Shown: one piece after another, positions 23,701 through 36,664 of the stretch | Numbering within the stretch: the stretch's first letter is position 1 | How the letters are laid out: the number at the start of each line of letters is the position of its first letter | Assembly: GCA_012295275.1 (NCBI GenBank) | Contig: CM022671.1 | Coordinates: 29,638,750 to 29,702,749, forward strand | Length of the DNA stretch: 64,000 bases | DNA from: Chrysomallon squamiferum | Taxonomy: Eukaryota > Mollusca > Gastropoda > Neomphalida > Peltospiridae | Direction: 5' to 3' | Program-made: the position numbers and the translations under genes | Notes under the pieces: model-generated | The model's database searches: none | Seen by the model: only the letters and a program-made list of their open reading frames with translations | What the model was told of the DNA's origin: nothing

Positions 23701-26700
23701 AGTCTAGATGAATGCACATTCCATGACTTTGTAGAGATATACAACACCCTATATGCTAAAAAACTAACACAGTTCTAAACACTTTGTAGTATGGTTATAT
23801 TTTAAGAATCAACTGTTTTGTAATTATATAAATATGTATGTCTATGTATACAAATATATAGCTATTTCTGTGTTCATGTATATTAATGCTACAAGTTGAT
23901 AACTATATTGAAAACTATTTATTATTTATTTTCTGCTTACTAATAACTAAGAAATTATGATTTGATTATAAAATTAAACTGGATAAGGATACTTTAAAGT
24001 CAATAAAAGATGTCATATTTATATACTACTACTGAGGGACTTTCAGTGGATTTTCATAAAAGTGAAGACAAATTAAGTCCAAACAAAACCAAAACAATCT
24101 ATTTAAAACATCAGTCAGTGTAGATTTTTGTAGAGGAAGGGAAATAACTCAAAGACTGAGTGTTTTGATTCTAGTTGTTTTTGGAATAGGAATAAAAAAC
24201 AGTTGCAGAAAAGAAAAGAAAAACAGTGCTTGTAGAGGGGAAGAAGTAGAGAAAATGAAAAGAAAAATTATCAAGAGAAGGAAAGGAAAAAATTAAAAGA
24301 ACAGAAAGTATTATGTAATTATTATCACATATATCAATAACAACAATTTTCTTCAATTCTGTCACTAATCCAAACAATAAAATAACAATCTGCTAACGTT
24401 TCACAACTAACAACTAAGATAAAGCAAAAATTTTAAAACTGTTAAGTTAACGTACTTGTTTCAAATTATCATTACTATTATTCAAGCTATCAAGAATTTT
24501 GTGAAGGCAAGATTTGACACTGTATACCTCTATCCCAGGTTGGCGTCCATCTTACCTTACAAATTCAGCTTTCTTTTCAATAAGTTTTCGCGGAGAGAAC
24601 CCCACGTTGATGATGCCCACATGGTTTGGCTGTGAAAAATACAGGTTATCTAGGACCTTTTCGACAAACCATGTGTATGTTTTAAGAGCACAATTTTCAT
24701 TACATTATGTTTTGAGAGCATAATTTTCATAATAATCATTTGTGTTTTTTTTTATATTGAAGTTTCTAACAAACTGATATATAAATGAATAATTAAATAT
24801 GTAAGTACTTTAATTGAGGCTTATAATATTTGTTTTTTTCAAATAAGCTAGTTTAGCATAAAAATATTATTGAAGAGTACTTTTTTCAATTAAATAGTGA
24901 AGAAATACAGAAATATTTGCAAATTGACTGTTTACATATTATTATTATTAATGATTTTACTAGCCATATGCCACATTTTTAATTTAATTTAAACATTTGT
25001 TGACTAGCATGTGAGGCCAGGTATAATTTTCAAGTAGAATAATGTGTGTTAAAAAATCGACAAGTTTCCTTCAGATGAAAATATCATTTGTAAGTTTATA
25101 ATTTAAAAAAATAACAGTTATAGGTATCAAACTTTAACTTACACATCTTAATGACTGTTTTTCATAAGCTAATGATATTCATTTGAAAAATGAATCCAAA
25201 AAAAGAATCTGAAGAAATGAGTTTTAATTATTTATGACCCACTGAATTGTGAAACAGGTTAAAAACAAAAAAATTTAATATATATTCTTCGGCTCTGTAG
25301 ATAACATAATTATTATTATTAGTTAAGATCTAAAAAAAAAAAAAAAAAAGTTTTTTTTAAATTTAAATGCTTTTGGAAGATGTCAGTCAGATACAACCAA
25401 AATATATATAAAATTGAAATACTTCAAAATTACAAAGCTGAAATTTTAATCTTTTAATAATAGTCAACAGCAGAGAACTTGTGTCATGAATGATCCATGA
25501 TCAATTCTTCTCAGTTCACAATGTCACTACACATTACTCCTTTATCCAATGCCTCGCATCATTAAATCCAAGACTTGTGGTAAGTACATTCCTGTCTTGA
25601 GGAAGATGTTTCTAAAAAAATTACTGCTCAAATTTTTTAACTGAATACCCCATCCTAAAACAGTGATTGGTACATAAATTTTATCATTGGTGTTTAATCT
25701 TTATAATTTTTAAGGCTGGCATCCTCTAGATTAATTTTTATACTAGTCATGGAACTGCAATGAATTATATGAATAACGTAGTGAAGTTATAAAGATTTAT
25801 AATTGTTTAGCATTTACCATCACCCCATGTATTTTCAGAACATCCAAAGAGGTTACTTCTGCCCAGGTGGAGAATAACTGCATTATATTATACTTAAAAA
25901 ATTATAGATGATATCCAAAAACCATTATTATAAATATATATATATATATAAAAAAATTAAAGTGTGTATGTATGCATGTATAAACACACATACACATGAT
26001 GATATTATCAAATAAAAATTAAAATCTTTCTTTATTAACCCTGCTTTTAATGTTTCCATCTGTATTTGTTATTGTCAGATTTTTTAACATTATCTCAAAA
26101 CTGGAAGTTCTCATGTTGTCAGATAATTAAATCTCAAAATGACTTCATTTAAATAAATTATATTTATCTGTTTAGCAAATATTTCTGTATGTATCATATC
26201 CATGTAACAAAATGTGCATTTGTAAATAAAGAGAATAACTGATAAAACAGTAATTGAAAAACATATTCTTAATAGTTTAACAATAAACAAAAACATCAAG
26301 CAAAATTTCTTTTTCATTATCTATAACAAAAAGTACAGTCAAAGGGAGATAATAAAATATTTATGCCTTAGTGTTTTCTTCAATATCTACTTACCAGTTC
26401 TGTAAATAAGCAAATGATAATTTGCTACTTTATTACACAAAGCATGTTAACAATCAATTAACTAAAAATTAATAGTAAAAGCAGGCAGTCATTAATATTT
26501 TTTTTTACATTTATTGTATTTGTGCAAAATATTAATAAAGGTTAGATTTTTATTTTTTTTTAAACTGCCAAGGTATTTAGAAAAATGTTAAAACTTTGTT
26601 GCTTACCTTTTCATCATGCAGTGACAAATGATGCTCAGCAAGCATGCGAATGCCCAGACGAGAGGTCAAGGTCTTGTCGAGAAAAACTTTGATGAGATTG

Positions 26701-29406
26701 GGATCCTAAAAATAAATAAATAAATTGTAAAATAATGTGTGTATGTGTGTTATTTTACAATTTACCATTTATTTATTTACATATCTGTTTAGCTACTTCA
26801 AACTGCAAAAAAATAAATATTTTTATCTATTTAATCTATAAATAATAAAAATTTACTGGCTACCCTCAAATCTGTTTTTTTCTTTTTTTCTTGGTTGGCA
26901 AGATAATTCTACAGAATAAACAGTTCTAGTGCAATAAATAAATAAATGGAAGAAATGAGCATTAAATTAAGCACTTCTGAATAAAAAATAAATTTGTTGA
27001 TTAAAAATACCTTAATGTGTTTTTTGGACTCCCTGAACCCTTCTGCGAGAAGAGTAACAACATCTTTATGGTCGTCAAGCAGATTACGCAGAGTTTCTGA
27101 ATACTTTGCATCAGTTTCAAAATCAGTTACCTAAAAAAAAAAGTTTTAATTTTTAAAATATTTATCTCATAAAATACATCAAAAACCATGAAGCAAATGA
27201 TACAAATGTATGAGATTAAATCAAAATAATAGAGAAAGAAGAGGTAAATTTTAATTCTGAGTGTATTTCTGTAAAATTAGTGCAAAAAATTATTCGTTTC
27301 CATTTGTATTATGCAAAGTGTTTATCATTATCCTAGCTCAAATTATTCATCTTGTACCTTATTAGTGATATGCATACTTATATAAAATTATGAAAATAAC
27401 TTCAAAAAAGCATCCTGCTTTTTTTTAGGTATGTATGTTATTGAAGGTAAATAATGAAAGAAATAATGTTTAACTTACAGGAGGAAATTCTGACAAGATG
27501 TGGAAGGCTCTAATGTAAAGTTCATGCTGAAAAATGTAAATGTTATTGAAAAAAAAAAATCATAACATACACACATAGACAAGAAGACAGACAGATGGAC
27601 AGAAACACACACACAAATACTGTATACAAGAAATAAATGAATAAAAAGAATGTTTTTATGTTGATAATAAGGTCCATTACAGACAAAAAGCCTTTGCTGG
27701 TCCACAAAAAATGCATTGACCATTTGACAATATATAAAATATTTTAATAACAGAACAAGCAATGACACCTTCACTTTTCCTACATGAACAGTATGTTTAG
27801 TGCAGTGAAAACAACAACAACAACAAAAACATACTATTTGCTGTAATAAAGATATTTAGCAGAATCAAATAAGAACAATGTTTTTATAAAACAACTTTAA
27901 TACAGAGGAAATATTTTAAATGGGAAATATTTTAGTGGTTTAAAATGAAATGAATTAAATTACAAATTCATATGAACATGAAAAGAATGGCACATAACAG
28001 AGCAACTAACGTTGATGATATGCATGAATAAGATAATAAAGTTGTTATCAAAACTTTAAGTGCTGAGTCATTCAGATACAGAGATTTGTACTGTTTGTAT
28101 TTCAGCTGTCTTTGGGCCCCTGAACATATTTCACATAACTGTTACAACAAGTAGATCTTTTCAGAAGATTAACAATGTGGCACATTAACATAACAATAGA
28201 CTATATACAAAACACACTTCATTGTTAACAAATAAAACCAACACTCATTATTACTGATTTTTAATCCTTTGAACTTTACATGATACAAAAGCATTAATCA
28301 GTACATACAGTATCTTCATCACGGCCTATGACAGTATGCACAAACAAAATCCATATATGCTATTGATCCTTTTAAGTTACTACGTGACTGATTAACAGGA
28401 ATAATATGTTCACAATGGCACTGATTTGAATTCTCACTGATGGGTCTTTAGTGCATATAAAAGCTCAAAGTATGTATGAAGACTTCAATAGAATGTAATA
28501 ATTATGAAAGTGGATCTTTTATAACAGTATATACTCAATGAAATGTTAATAAAATCAAATTTTAAGTTTTATAAATGTCAGTTTTGTTAACATTCATTAT
28601 ATTCATTAACATTCACTATATGCAGAAATTACTGAACTGTTCATATATATATATATGCATGTAAGTAGGTGTGTATGTATGTATGTGCGTGTTCATGTGC
28701 ATGTATATGTGTGTGTGTGTGTGTGTGTGTATGTGACATTATTTTGGCTTGTAATACTTTAACATATGTCATCAACATGTTTTTCAAATACACCTGTATC
28801 AACATTTAACTTGATCTGAAATGATTATATATAGCTGACACAATAACAAATATATAGGTTTCATTATTATTGTTTTATATACACAGAGAGATGGACTCAC
28901 CACTTCCAGAATGGTTGGATTACACCCTACAATAAAAGGCAGATTCCTGAAGCCAGCAATTCGGTGGGCAATGCGAACAGGTAATTCTTTGTGAAGGTAC
29001 TGAGCACTGCGCTGAAAAGCAAAATGAATAAACACATTTTAATTTTTATTATTAAAGCTATAATCTTCAAAACTATCAGACATTAGAAGTTTCAGTTTTA
29101 GATTACGTAATACTGACTACTTTGTGAAAATTTTATATAGTGTAAGAATTTTTAATGTTTTTTTTTTCCATACTTCTTTATTTCAAACTAAGCTAGTTGG
29201 CTTTTTAAATTTACATTTAAGCATTTTTTCTTCTTTTTTTCTCACAAATTTGACAGTAAAATTCATGTCATCATTGCCATTTTGTTATCCAACCACTATA
29301 TTTTTTTTACATTTGACAAATGTCAAACCAGTATTTCCCAACACTGTTAAAATTAGTTTTTAATAACATTAATTCTTTTCTTATAATTCTTATTTATTTA
29401 TTTATT

Positions 29407-29448
<42 letters not shown>

Positions 29449-31612
29449 TCACAGGCACACCTATATATATAAACATAATATATCAATCATGGACATCTGT
29501 TTCAAACATTTGTGCAACTTATTACGATCAAACAGAATGCTGTGTAATCTAATACAACAGCAACACAAAAATAATAAACCTATTTTTTATTTCATATTCT
29601 GTTATTTTTATTTTTATTTTTTTTTTGTTATTAAAATTCAAATTTTTATCATCAGAAACCAAACCTCATAAAATTAAACCTAAAAAATGCTAAATTTATT
29701 GAGTTTTTTTTTTTTGCTACACAAAAGTCATTAGACAAATAAAGTATCTTTTAAAAAACCATTTTTTTTGCCCATCTTCCGTTTATCTATTGCTTAATCA
29801 GTTTTAAAAACAGCATTGTGCATTTGATCCTAGTAGAGATTAGAGATATTACACACCATTCACCAATACAAGTCATGATTGATGTAATACAATATTAGTA
29901 ATAGCAGCTTGTGCTATGCATACAGGAAACTGTCTTATAATGCAGTAAACACCATTGACCAATGACATGGCAGTCAGAATGGTAACACGAAACTGCTGTT
30001 GCTGAGGCTGGCCAAGTATAAACATCCTTTTGACATTCAGATAAACAATCCAGTTGTAAATATGTCTGACAGAAAAAAGAAGAGGCGGCCAAGGTTGCTA
30101 TGACCTTTCTTGAGTTATTTATATTTTATTTGTGTACAAAGAAGATCTGTATTAAAGTTAGTGAAAAAAAGAAGAGCAGGTCAAATAGGCTTGTATTTCA
30201 CATGACAAAAGTCACAACAACAATGAGTAGCCAAAATATGATTTCTGACCTCTTTTTTTTCTCTTAAATATAACCACAATCAAGATAATACTGTTATTAT
30301 CCTTAGGAAGATTAAGATTCCTGCCATAACTATGAGCCTATAAAAAGATTACAGACCAAGGAAACATCTGCTTTCTGATTTAACATTATTCAGTACTAAC
30401 TTAATTCCAACATTCAGAATTTTAAGATGAAGTTCATTTTGGTTAATGACAGTTATAAAAACTAGATTCATTTATTCAAATTCATATTTCTTTTTTTATA
30501 CCATATGCACATACACTTTTTTTTTCTTTTTTTAATGTTGTTACCCTTTTCAAACCAGAACAAGATCCCAACTTTTTAAAATAAAATATTCAAAAATAAT
30601 TAATATATACAACAAAAAAATAATTTTCTTTTTAAAAACCAGATTCAATGAATAATGTGGTTTTTCTGTTTCCAATTTAAATAAAATACCAATTTATGTA
30701 TTTTCACTGATTCAACACAGATATTAGTCTGACAAAAGAAATGAAGTCTGGTTAAGGTTGTTGTTCCTATACAAAGAAACTGGGTCAAGGCAGGGCACTC
30801 AAATTATTACACAGACTAGATATTTGAGGCTGGAAAGGTTAATGGCTTGAAAATGAGCTTAAGGTTTCTGACTGGGAGATTTTTTTTTTTCGCAAGAAAG
30901 AAACTGCAGCCAAAATAAATAATAGGCTGCAACAAGTCTCTTGTTTGGGTTTCTGCAAACAAATATATATTTTTTTTTTATTTTTTTGTTTTCTTTCTCC
31001 CTTTCCTTTTGTCTTTCCAATGCCAGCTGACGTCATTTGTTTTCCTTCAAGATATCTGATCTTCTGTGGCCATTGGTAATGGATCAAATATATATAGGCC
31101 TAAACAAAATCTTGTTTTAATTTTATAAAATCAATCAAACTACAGATTTTCGCTCTAATATTATTATTACATGGAAATGTTATATTTGACCTGTATGTAT
31201 AAAATAAATAAAATAAATAAATAAAACCTCTTTCTTTCTCAGTAACATTTTATTTATTTTTATTTTTATTTATTGTATTTATTTTATTTTATTTTTTTTG
31301 GTATTTTAGGTTACTGTTGTATCATTATGCTAATATCTGATGTTCTTGTTTTCTTTTAAATTATTACTATTCTTTACATGCGAAGTGCATAAAGGTGATT
31401 TTTCTGGTAACCTTCAGGAAGGTGACTTGGAATGTATCAAGTTGTCTTTGAAATAGATATCTTTTTTTTCTGATTACATAATTACAAGAGTGTAAAATGA
31501 CATCATAAAATATTGTAAATGTATATCTAACTTGTTTCCACAATCACATAAGAATTATAACCTTGTATCATTTAATTATATTTAATAACAGGATTAAACA
31601 GTGAATAAAAAA

Positions 31613-31653
<41 letters not shown>

Positions 31654-34270
31654 TTCACACTTACTCTAAATATTCACATTACTTCAATATTTTCAGACTG
31701 TGAGTTTAAATAGTTCATAAGTTGAACAACCTTTTACATTGACTTTAATAACAACCTGGTTATCTGATTGTGGTGACATCTAATCAACAATAATCACTGA
31801 ACACCTTGATCCCAATACACCATACAATGAAACATGTGCCACATACACATTTTTGGGATTTTTTTGGTTCATCCATTTTCAACAGATTCATTACTGAATG
31901 ATTCTTCAACATACTGGCTTATGTGGGGACAGGAAAAAAAAAAAAAAAAATACAATATGCAAAAGGCTATATATGTTCATGTTAAAAAATGCATGTAGCC
32001 TTCTTCTCCAATTACCAAACAACCAATGATAGTTCAGGGGTAAAGGGAAGGGGAAGTTTCATAGTATTCTACTGTTACAGTAATAAATCTGTATTACGTT
32101 AAGTCTAATAATAAATATTTGTCATTCCAACCCTCCAAAAACCTGTATCAAAGTCCAGCATTGTTTCAAGAATGTAAAATTTAATATATAAATGACCTTC
32201 ATTTACTGGCAAGTTGATGCCTTATTTTATTTTATATTTCTGATTTCTTTTTTAATGATTATTATTATTATTTTAAAAAAAAAATTATTTATTTTTTTAT
32301 CTCCCCCTCCATTTTTAGATAAACAGTATTAAAAACTGTTATTTTATAAGCTGTATCTAGCTTTTAATAGGGAATTTTCTAATACAGGACTGGTAACTTA
32401 ACAGAGTTAGGCTAACAATGTAACATAAAAACATTTTACAAGTCGACACCTTTTCATTTTTTATAACGATCATTATCTATTTGAATGAAAAAAAGTATTG
32501 ATTGATTATTTATTTTCCCTCCACTCATTTTTCATATATCACAAACAAGCAAACAAGACAAGTGTTTTATGATATCAAAATGTTGGATATGTACCAAGTG
32601 ATACTCAACGTATCTTTTTGACCTCACGTCTGTCTCTTAAAAAACTGTTGGTTCTGACAGATTTGTTGTAACACAGGTTAACAGATGACATAAAATTACT
32701 TACCAGAATATGACTGTTGTCAGCACTTTTGCCAGCATATAAAATAGCAGCTGGAGTAAGGCGTACTGATGGCTGAAAAAATGAAAATAATAATAATAAT
32801 AATTTAAAATAATTTATATCAGAGAACTGGAATATTTCAATAAACCTTTTTACAGTGTTACACTTTACCATGAATTACAACAAACAATGACAACAAAATA
32901 ACTGATGAACTCATATTGACGTGAACATACATATACAACTACAAAAATGTGTAATGCAAATAAATAAAATCAGAATAATCTGTGTTTTGATTTTTCTTTG
33001 TTTTAAACCATTTCTTGATTTTAACTGAATTATGAAGGAATAAATATTCAAAATTTATATTATTTATAAAGCAAATAAACGAAATGACATTCAAAGTCAT
33101 CTAAAAAAAAATCTTAATTTACAATTTTAAGCTTTTTTAAGGCCATGTGCACTCATAAAATTACCAGTTTTGGATGGTTTTGAGAATTTTTTTAGACTGT
33201 TTAACATATCTACACTTAATATATGTGGCGCTTTTAATAAATTTTTATGATCACTCATCTTGATAAGGAACGGAGTTTTGGTGGGGTTTTTTTAAAAATA
33301 TTTTACCTTATTTTTTTTTATATTTTTATATTATTCTATTTTTTTAAAAATAAAAATATTAAATCATTAATACTGATAACAAATGTGAACCCTAATACAT
33401 TTGCAATATGCTTTGAAGTATGACTCAGTTGGTGCATTTCAATGGTCAGATTTAATTATTATACCATTAATAAAACATGACACTTCGAAAGTATGAAAGC
33501 CATACTATTCAGCAACAGCCTTCTTTGCTGTGCTTTTGTATTTTCACCTTCAGTTGCTACGGTCACATTAATAATATGAATCTACAGAGAATGGGTTACA
33601 TTTTGATTTATGATTCAGCCTTTTTCAATGTTTGGATTTCACCTTTGTGTCACTAATAAAATATGCCATTATTAAAGTGCACAAAGTCGTTTACTCTTCA
33701 GTAGGCTAATGCCCATCCCAGTTCTATATTAATACTTTTCACTCAGTATATTACTTAGCCTTTAATAAATATGAACTACAAAAAAGAAATAAAATTATAA
33801 ATAATAAAATAAAAAACCAAACAAAGTTAAAATTTGGTTACATTTTGAAGTATGACTCAGCTGATTGCCTTTTACAATGCTCAGATTTCACCAGTGTACC
33901 ATTAACAGAGCATGTCACATCGTACAGCACACCCATCTACCAGGCTGTGTCTTATTCTGTATTTATATTTCTTACAGACTGAGTGGAGATAAGTAAGCTG
34001 ATCACAAAATCAGTTTATTTACTATTCCAGTCATGGTACATAAACAACAACAATAACATATTATATCCATATACTTAAAACTATCATAATGTTGCTGAAA
34101 TCTAAATATCCCAGCTCTTATATATTTTAAAATATTTATAATAACAGAAATAAGGTCACTGAACTGGTTTGAAGCTAAATGTTGTTTTGTTATGGTGGTG
34201 GTGCTCTTTCTTTATTTCTTTTTCCATTTTTTTTTTTTTTTTTTTTTTTTTGTTGTTGTTTTAGGAGGGG

Positions 34271-34324
<54 letters not shown>

Positions 34325-34720
34325 TTTTATTTTAATATTATTATTATTTTTTAAATATAGCCTATTATCTAACATCATTATTTGAAATAATTCTAAAATA
34401 ATGTCACTATTTTAATTTATTATTAAGGATCTAATGTAAGAATATTAAATGATTTATATGTCTATTAAAAAGTATTATTCTATAACATACTGCTGATGTA
34501 ATAAATTTTGTCGATCAGCTGATCGTCTTACCTTGGCTGCTGCCTGATCAATGGCGCTTTGATAATAGAAAGATGTAACAGATCTGGACCTTTCTTTTTC
34601 TTGATAATCGTCAGTAGCTCTGTTGAAGACTTCATCTGATAAAGTTCTATACAAACATGTCAGCGGCACACCCAGTTTTTGGCGAATCATGAAAGATCCA
34701 AACGAACGCTGAACTGCCAT
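16868..34720 (-). CDS. BCKDK: Branched-chain 2-oxoacid dehydrogenase kinase, mitochondrial
   Basis: BCKDK phosphorylates and inactivates the E1-alpha subunit of the branched-chain 2-oxoacid dehydrogenase complex in the mitochondrial matrix, slowing breakdown of leucine, isoleucine and valine. Exons in transcription order: 34720-34532, 32772-32704, 29011-28901, 27526-27479, 27130-27011, 26705-26607, 24629-24556, 23686-23558, 20912-20823, 17767-17603 and 17012-16868. They join to 412 codons plus TGA, the same length as the human protein as I remember it. Residues 1-30 are basic and look like a mitochondrial presequence. The ATP-binding motifs are ELVKNALR (273-280), SDRGGG (312-317), GYGFGLP (365-371) and GIGTDVYL (391-398). 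The C-terminal RHID-like [12 protein letters not shown] favours BCKDK over pyruvate dehydrogenase kinases. The start is the first in-frame ATG. Confidence 0.97.
17036..17185. repeat. (AAT)n microsatellite beside the last BCKDK exon
   Basis: About 150 bp of nearly pure AAT repeat begins 24 bp from the acceptor of the last BCKDK exon. On the sense (minus) strand it reads (ATT)n, so it occupies the branch-point and upstream polypyrimidine region. Irregular AAT/AAC sequence continues to about 17400. Confidence 0.9.
18987..20177 (+). CDS. Unrecognised 396-residue protein, nested in a BCKDK intron
   Basis: An uninterrupted 396-codon ORF lies in the BCKDK intron between exons 20912-20823 and 17767-17603, on the opposite strand. 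In this AT-rich DNA an ORF this long, with GC-richer mixed codons, is unlikely by chance. I recognise no family. The N-terminus is basic (KREKREKQD). The middle is rich in Asp, Asn, Phe, Tyr and His, with several short R(D/E)xxxL-like segments such as [19 protein letters not shown]. The last 130 residues are acidic then lysine-rich and look disordered. There is no signal peptide, membrane segment or zinc-ligand pattern. An in-frame TAA at 18969 lies just upstream. The ATG directly follows CATCACAG, so a spliced 5' leader is possible. AATAAA at 20299-20304 follows the stop. It may be a lineage-specific intronless gene or an old retrocopy. Confidence 0.72.
   Translation: MMGHKREKREKQDIGETYATYWIRKHQAEMCRYQPIVRENSMVTLRTNRIPEKAFVREGSLMNMKSSPRKNNELNFARDLTLSGEPAFYRDHNSLRETAFFHDHSSYCDQYASCHNSDLMMDGNSGMGDSVGKQSLNYAGSAFLPEKSRKLFERWDSNQENFAIPQRKYTILPQIGNPRFISVQDTRHQFANQLDYSRDNFERDADFFADYNKSLCHEEIRTAKGVPLPPLNSVPPRLKFNFVQKTQDDISEETSRCFTNSMTLSDNLATSTLDEFSDDDSMITSANAENMKSVQAENTLSNKPNNPCDGEVKDGNLTDDFEDESVSEKGKEDMKTGHINKTGMEKQSISKQLEKPDETACKNKEKKPGTSCSDKTANIQKPTNSTFHKTVRKFMR
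20299..20304 (+). terminator. Candidate poly(A) signal for the nested ORF
   Basis: AATAAA lies 122 bp after the TAA-type stop of the 396-codon ORF, within a normal 3' UTR distance. Chance occurrence is quite possible. Confidence 0.4.
21001..23557. other. BCKDK intron, AT-rich, no gene seen
   Basis: Intron between exons 23686-23558 and 20912-20823. It contains a (TACA)n run at 21917-21943, poly(T) near 21421-21439 and poly(A) at 22782-22804. No coding signal was seen on either strand. Confidence 0.6.
29042..32703. other. BCKDK intron 2, no gene seen
   Basis: About 3.7 kb between exons 32772-32704 and 29011-28901. It holds (AC)n at 29410-29436 and (AAT)n at 31610-31647, plus poly(T) runs. Short open frames here show no family resemblance. 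Confidence 0.6.
33405..33960. repeat. Three degenerate copies of a ~190-245 bp repeat in BCKDK intron 1
   Basis: The pattern TTTGAAGTATGACTCAG, then a CAATG-TCAGATTT-like stretch, then ACCATTAA-AACATG-like text, appears near 33411, 33604 and 33845. The middle copy reads TTTGATTTATGATTCAG. The first and third share TATGACTCAG exactly. Divergence is high, so this is an old tandem duplication or repeated insertion of one element. Confidence 0.6.
34273..34306. repeat. (TA)n microsatellite flanked by poly(T)
   Basis: About 34 bp of TA dinucleotides lies between poly(T) runs at about 34229-34250 and 34307-34328, within BCKDK intron 1. Confidence 0.85.
34532..34720 (-). other. BCKDK: BCKDK first coding exon with mitochondrial presequence
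   Basis: This 63-codon exon begins [17 protein letters not shown], which is rich in Arg/Ser with hydrophobic residues and no early acids, as expected of a matrix-targeting peptide. The family segment [16 protein letters not shown] follows and corresponds to the start of the mature kinase. The donor is GTAAGA. An in-frame GTG-led extension exists upstream, but ATG at 34718-34720 is the natural start. Confidence 0.9.
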
Positions 34721-34971
34721 TGTGAAGGTTCGACGGAAAACGTACACAGTAGACTGAGTAGTGATTTATAGCTGTCGTATTACTTCAAATAAAACACAAC
34801 ACCACGGGTTTTCCCAACAAGTTACTGCTATACATAGTGGTTAGAGGAAAGTTCATACTCTAGAGTTTGGTTTCCTAGTCTTTTGTGACGATATACTGAA
34901 TAAAAACGTAAATAAGTGGGTCCGCATCGACCCATTCTCCGTCTCTTTTTTCTTCGGTTCTTCTCGGTTAC

Positions 34972-34978
34972 ACTTCCT
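34972..34978 (-). promoter_or_regulatory. ETS/NRF-2-like site upstream of BCKDK
   Basis: ACTTCCT on the plus strand reads AGGAAGT on the minus strand, about 255 bp before the BCKDK ATG in a CpG-rich stretch. GGAAGT cores are typical of promoters of nuclear genes for mitochondrial proteins. Motif match only. Confidence 0.35.
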
Positions 34979-35011
34979 CTGCGCAAACTCTGGAAAACAT
35001 TTTGCGGCAGG

Positions 35012-35019
35012 TCACGTGA
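35012..35019. promoter_or_regulatory. Palindromic E-box TCACGTGA
   Basis: The perfect palindrome TCACGTGA is the preferred site of USF/TFE/MITF-type bHLH-zip factors. It lies about 290 bp upstream of the BCKDK ATG. A second CACGTG occurs at 36214-36219 in the same divergent region. Confidence 0.4.
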
Positions 35020-36213
35020 TATATTCGAGTTTATCCAAATGGCCAAGATATACCAAACTGCGACAAATTAATCAAAACAAATAACAAATGAAAAAAAAAA
35101 TTAAGAATAGTAATACAATTTTGGAAAAAATTATGAGATACGATATTAATAATTTTTGGAACTGTTAAATGATTAACGAGATTAGACAAATATTCTCATC
35201 CTCTTAATGATACTATTATTTATTGTAAGAAAATTCAGATTGTGCGAGATATGAAATAAAGAAATAACTTGTCAAAATTGTTTCAGGTTGTTTATGTAAG
35301 AACCGATATGACCAGTATATTTATATTATCTTCAGAAAAGAATTTCCTTTCAGATCTGTCACTGAATCTAAATGGTATGCAAGAAGAAAACACATTTTCT
35401 AGAAGCTTATACACCTGGAATATACTAAATAATTAATTACAGATAAAAAAATAATAATAAAAAAAAAAAAAAAAAATTGTATTTTGCTGGCATAGATTAT
35501 ATTTTAAATCAGTAGTAGTAGCTGTTGTTATAGCAGAAGCAGGAGTAGTAGCGATAGAAGTAGCAGCAGTAGTAGTTGTAGCAGTAGCAGGACGAGGAAA
35601 AAGAGTAATGAACATGATTTTAAAAAGATGACGAACATAATAAATTAGCACTCAGAAAATATAAATGAATAATGTTCAAAAGATAAATAATATATATGTA
35701 ACCGCGAGCAGGTTTTAAATATGAATTATTCATTATATAACTGTTTAATAATTCATCAGAGAAACCATCTGAACAGAGTTTATGAAATTCTGACATATTC
35801 AGACAGACAGTGGCGTCTCGAAAATTTGAATATACAAATTTTGTGGAATAGTAGTCTTGTTGGAAAAGGGGAAGAGAAAAAAAACCAAATAAATCTAACA
35901 ACCAACCGTATCTACGAAAAAAAAAAAAAATAATAATAATAATAATTTGTTTGATTAACACAGTATTAAGGGTGTACGTATGTATAATAATAATTATTAT
36001 TTTTGATACAGCCAAAGTCATAGATGAAATAATATTTAATATTTCTACATGTAATTCTGGGTGTTACTGGACATTTAACTGATGTTACCGAAAAATTACA
36101 GCTCACCACCTCAAGTAAATAACCCGTTAGTGTCGCTGCTAGAGATGTGTGTATCCGGGTATTTTTAGATGCTAAAGGGTAAAAAAAAAAAAAAAAAAAA
36201 GACTTCAAAACGT

Positions 36214-36219
36214 CACGTG
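36214..36219. promoter_or_regulatory. E-box CACGTG upstream of SLC8B1
   Basis: CACGTG, preceded by T (TCACGTG), lies about 450 bp before the SLC8B1 ATG and just after a 20-bp poly(A) run at 36181-36200. Motif match only. Confidence 0.35.
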
Positions 36220-36664
36220 TATCATTGATAATCCGAAGTCAAGCGTACAGGCCATCCTCATGATAATCACATGATGTTCTTCGTGTTATCGTAAACGTAT
36301 CGATTATATTAACGAATATTTTAAATAAACTTCCTTTATTTTTAATTTTAGCAAAAGGAACATAAATTTATATTGTGTAATCAATCAATTTTGAGAAATA
36401 TTTTATTTATAAGGGATAATATAAATTTATGCCAGCCCATAGCGGTTGTTAACACGATATATATATTTAAACAGGTGTTTTCAGTGGTTAAAAAAAAATA
36501 AAAATAGACTTTCCTCGGAAAATCTGTCATGCGTATAGCGATGATCTTGTGATTTTTCTTAGATGGGAACATATGGATGTACATTTTAAAATATTTATTT
36601 ATATATCTATATACATTTCCTCATTCTTTGTGGGTGTTTTACAGAAAGAACCAGAAAAATAAAA

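Larger units (their letters stand above)
34721..36664. promoter_or_regulatory. Divergent upstream region of BCKDK and SLC8B1
   Basis: About 1.9 kb separates the BCKDK start (minus strand) from the SLC8B1 start (plus strand). The 34900-35030 portion is much richer in GC and CpG than its surroundings and probably holds the BCKDK promoter. An imperfect AGY trinucleotide tract lies at 35505-35597. Upstream of the SLC8B1 ATG, GTGTTTTACAG ending at 36644 could be a splice acceptor, so its first untranslated exon may be further left. Confidence 0.5.

Noticed and set aside
34475-34747. Longer BCKDK start from a GTG at 34747
   Set aside because: Nuclear genes start at ATG. The in-frame ATG at 34718-34720 gives a 412-residue protein matching the family length.
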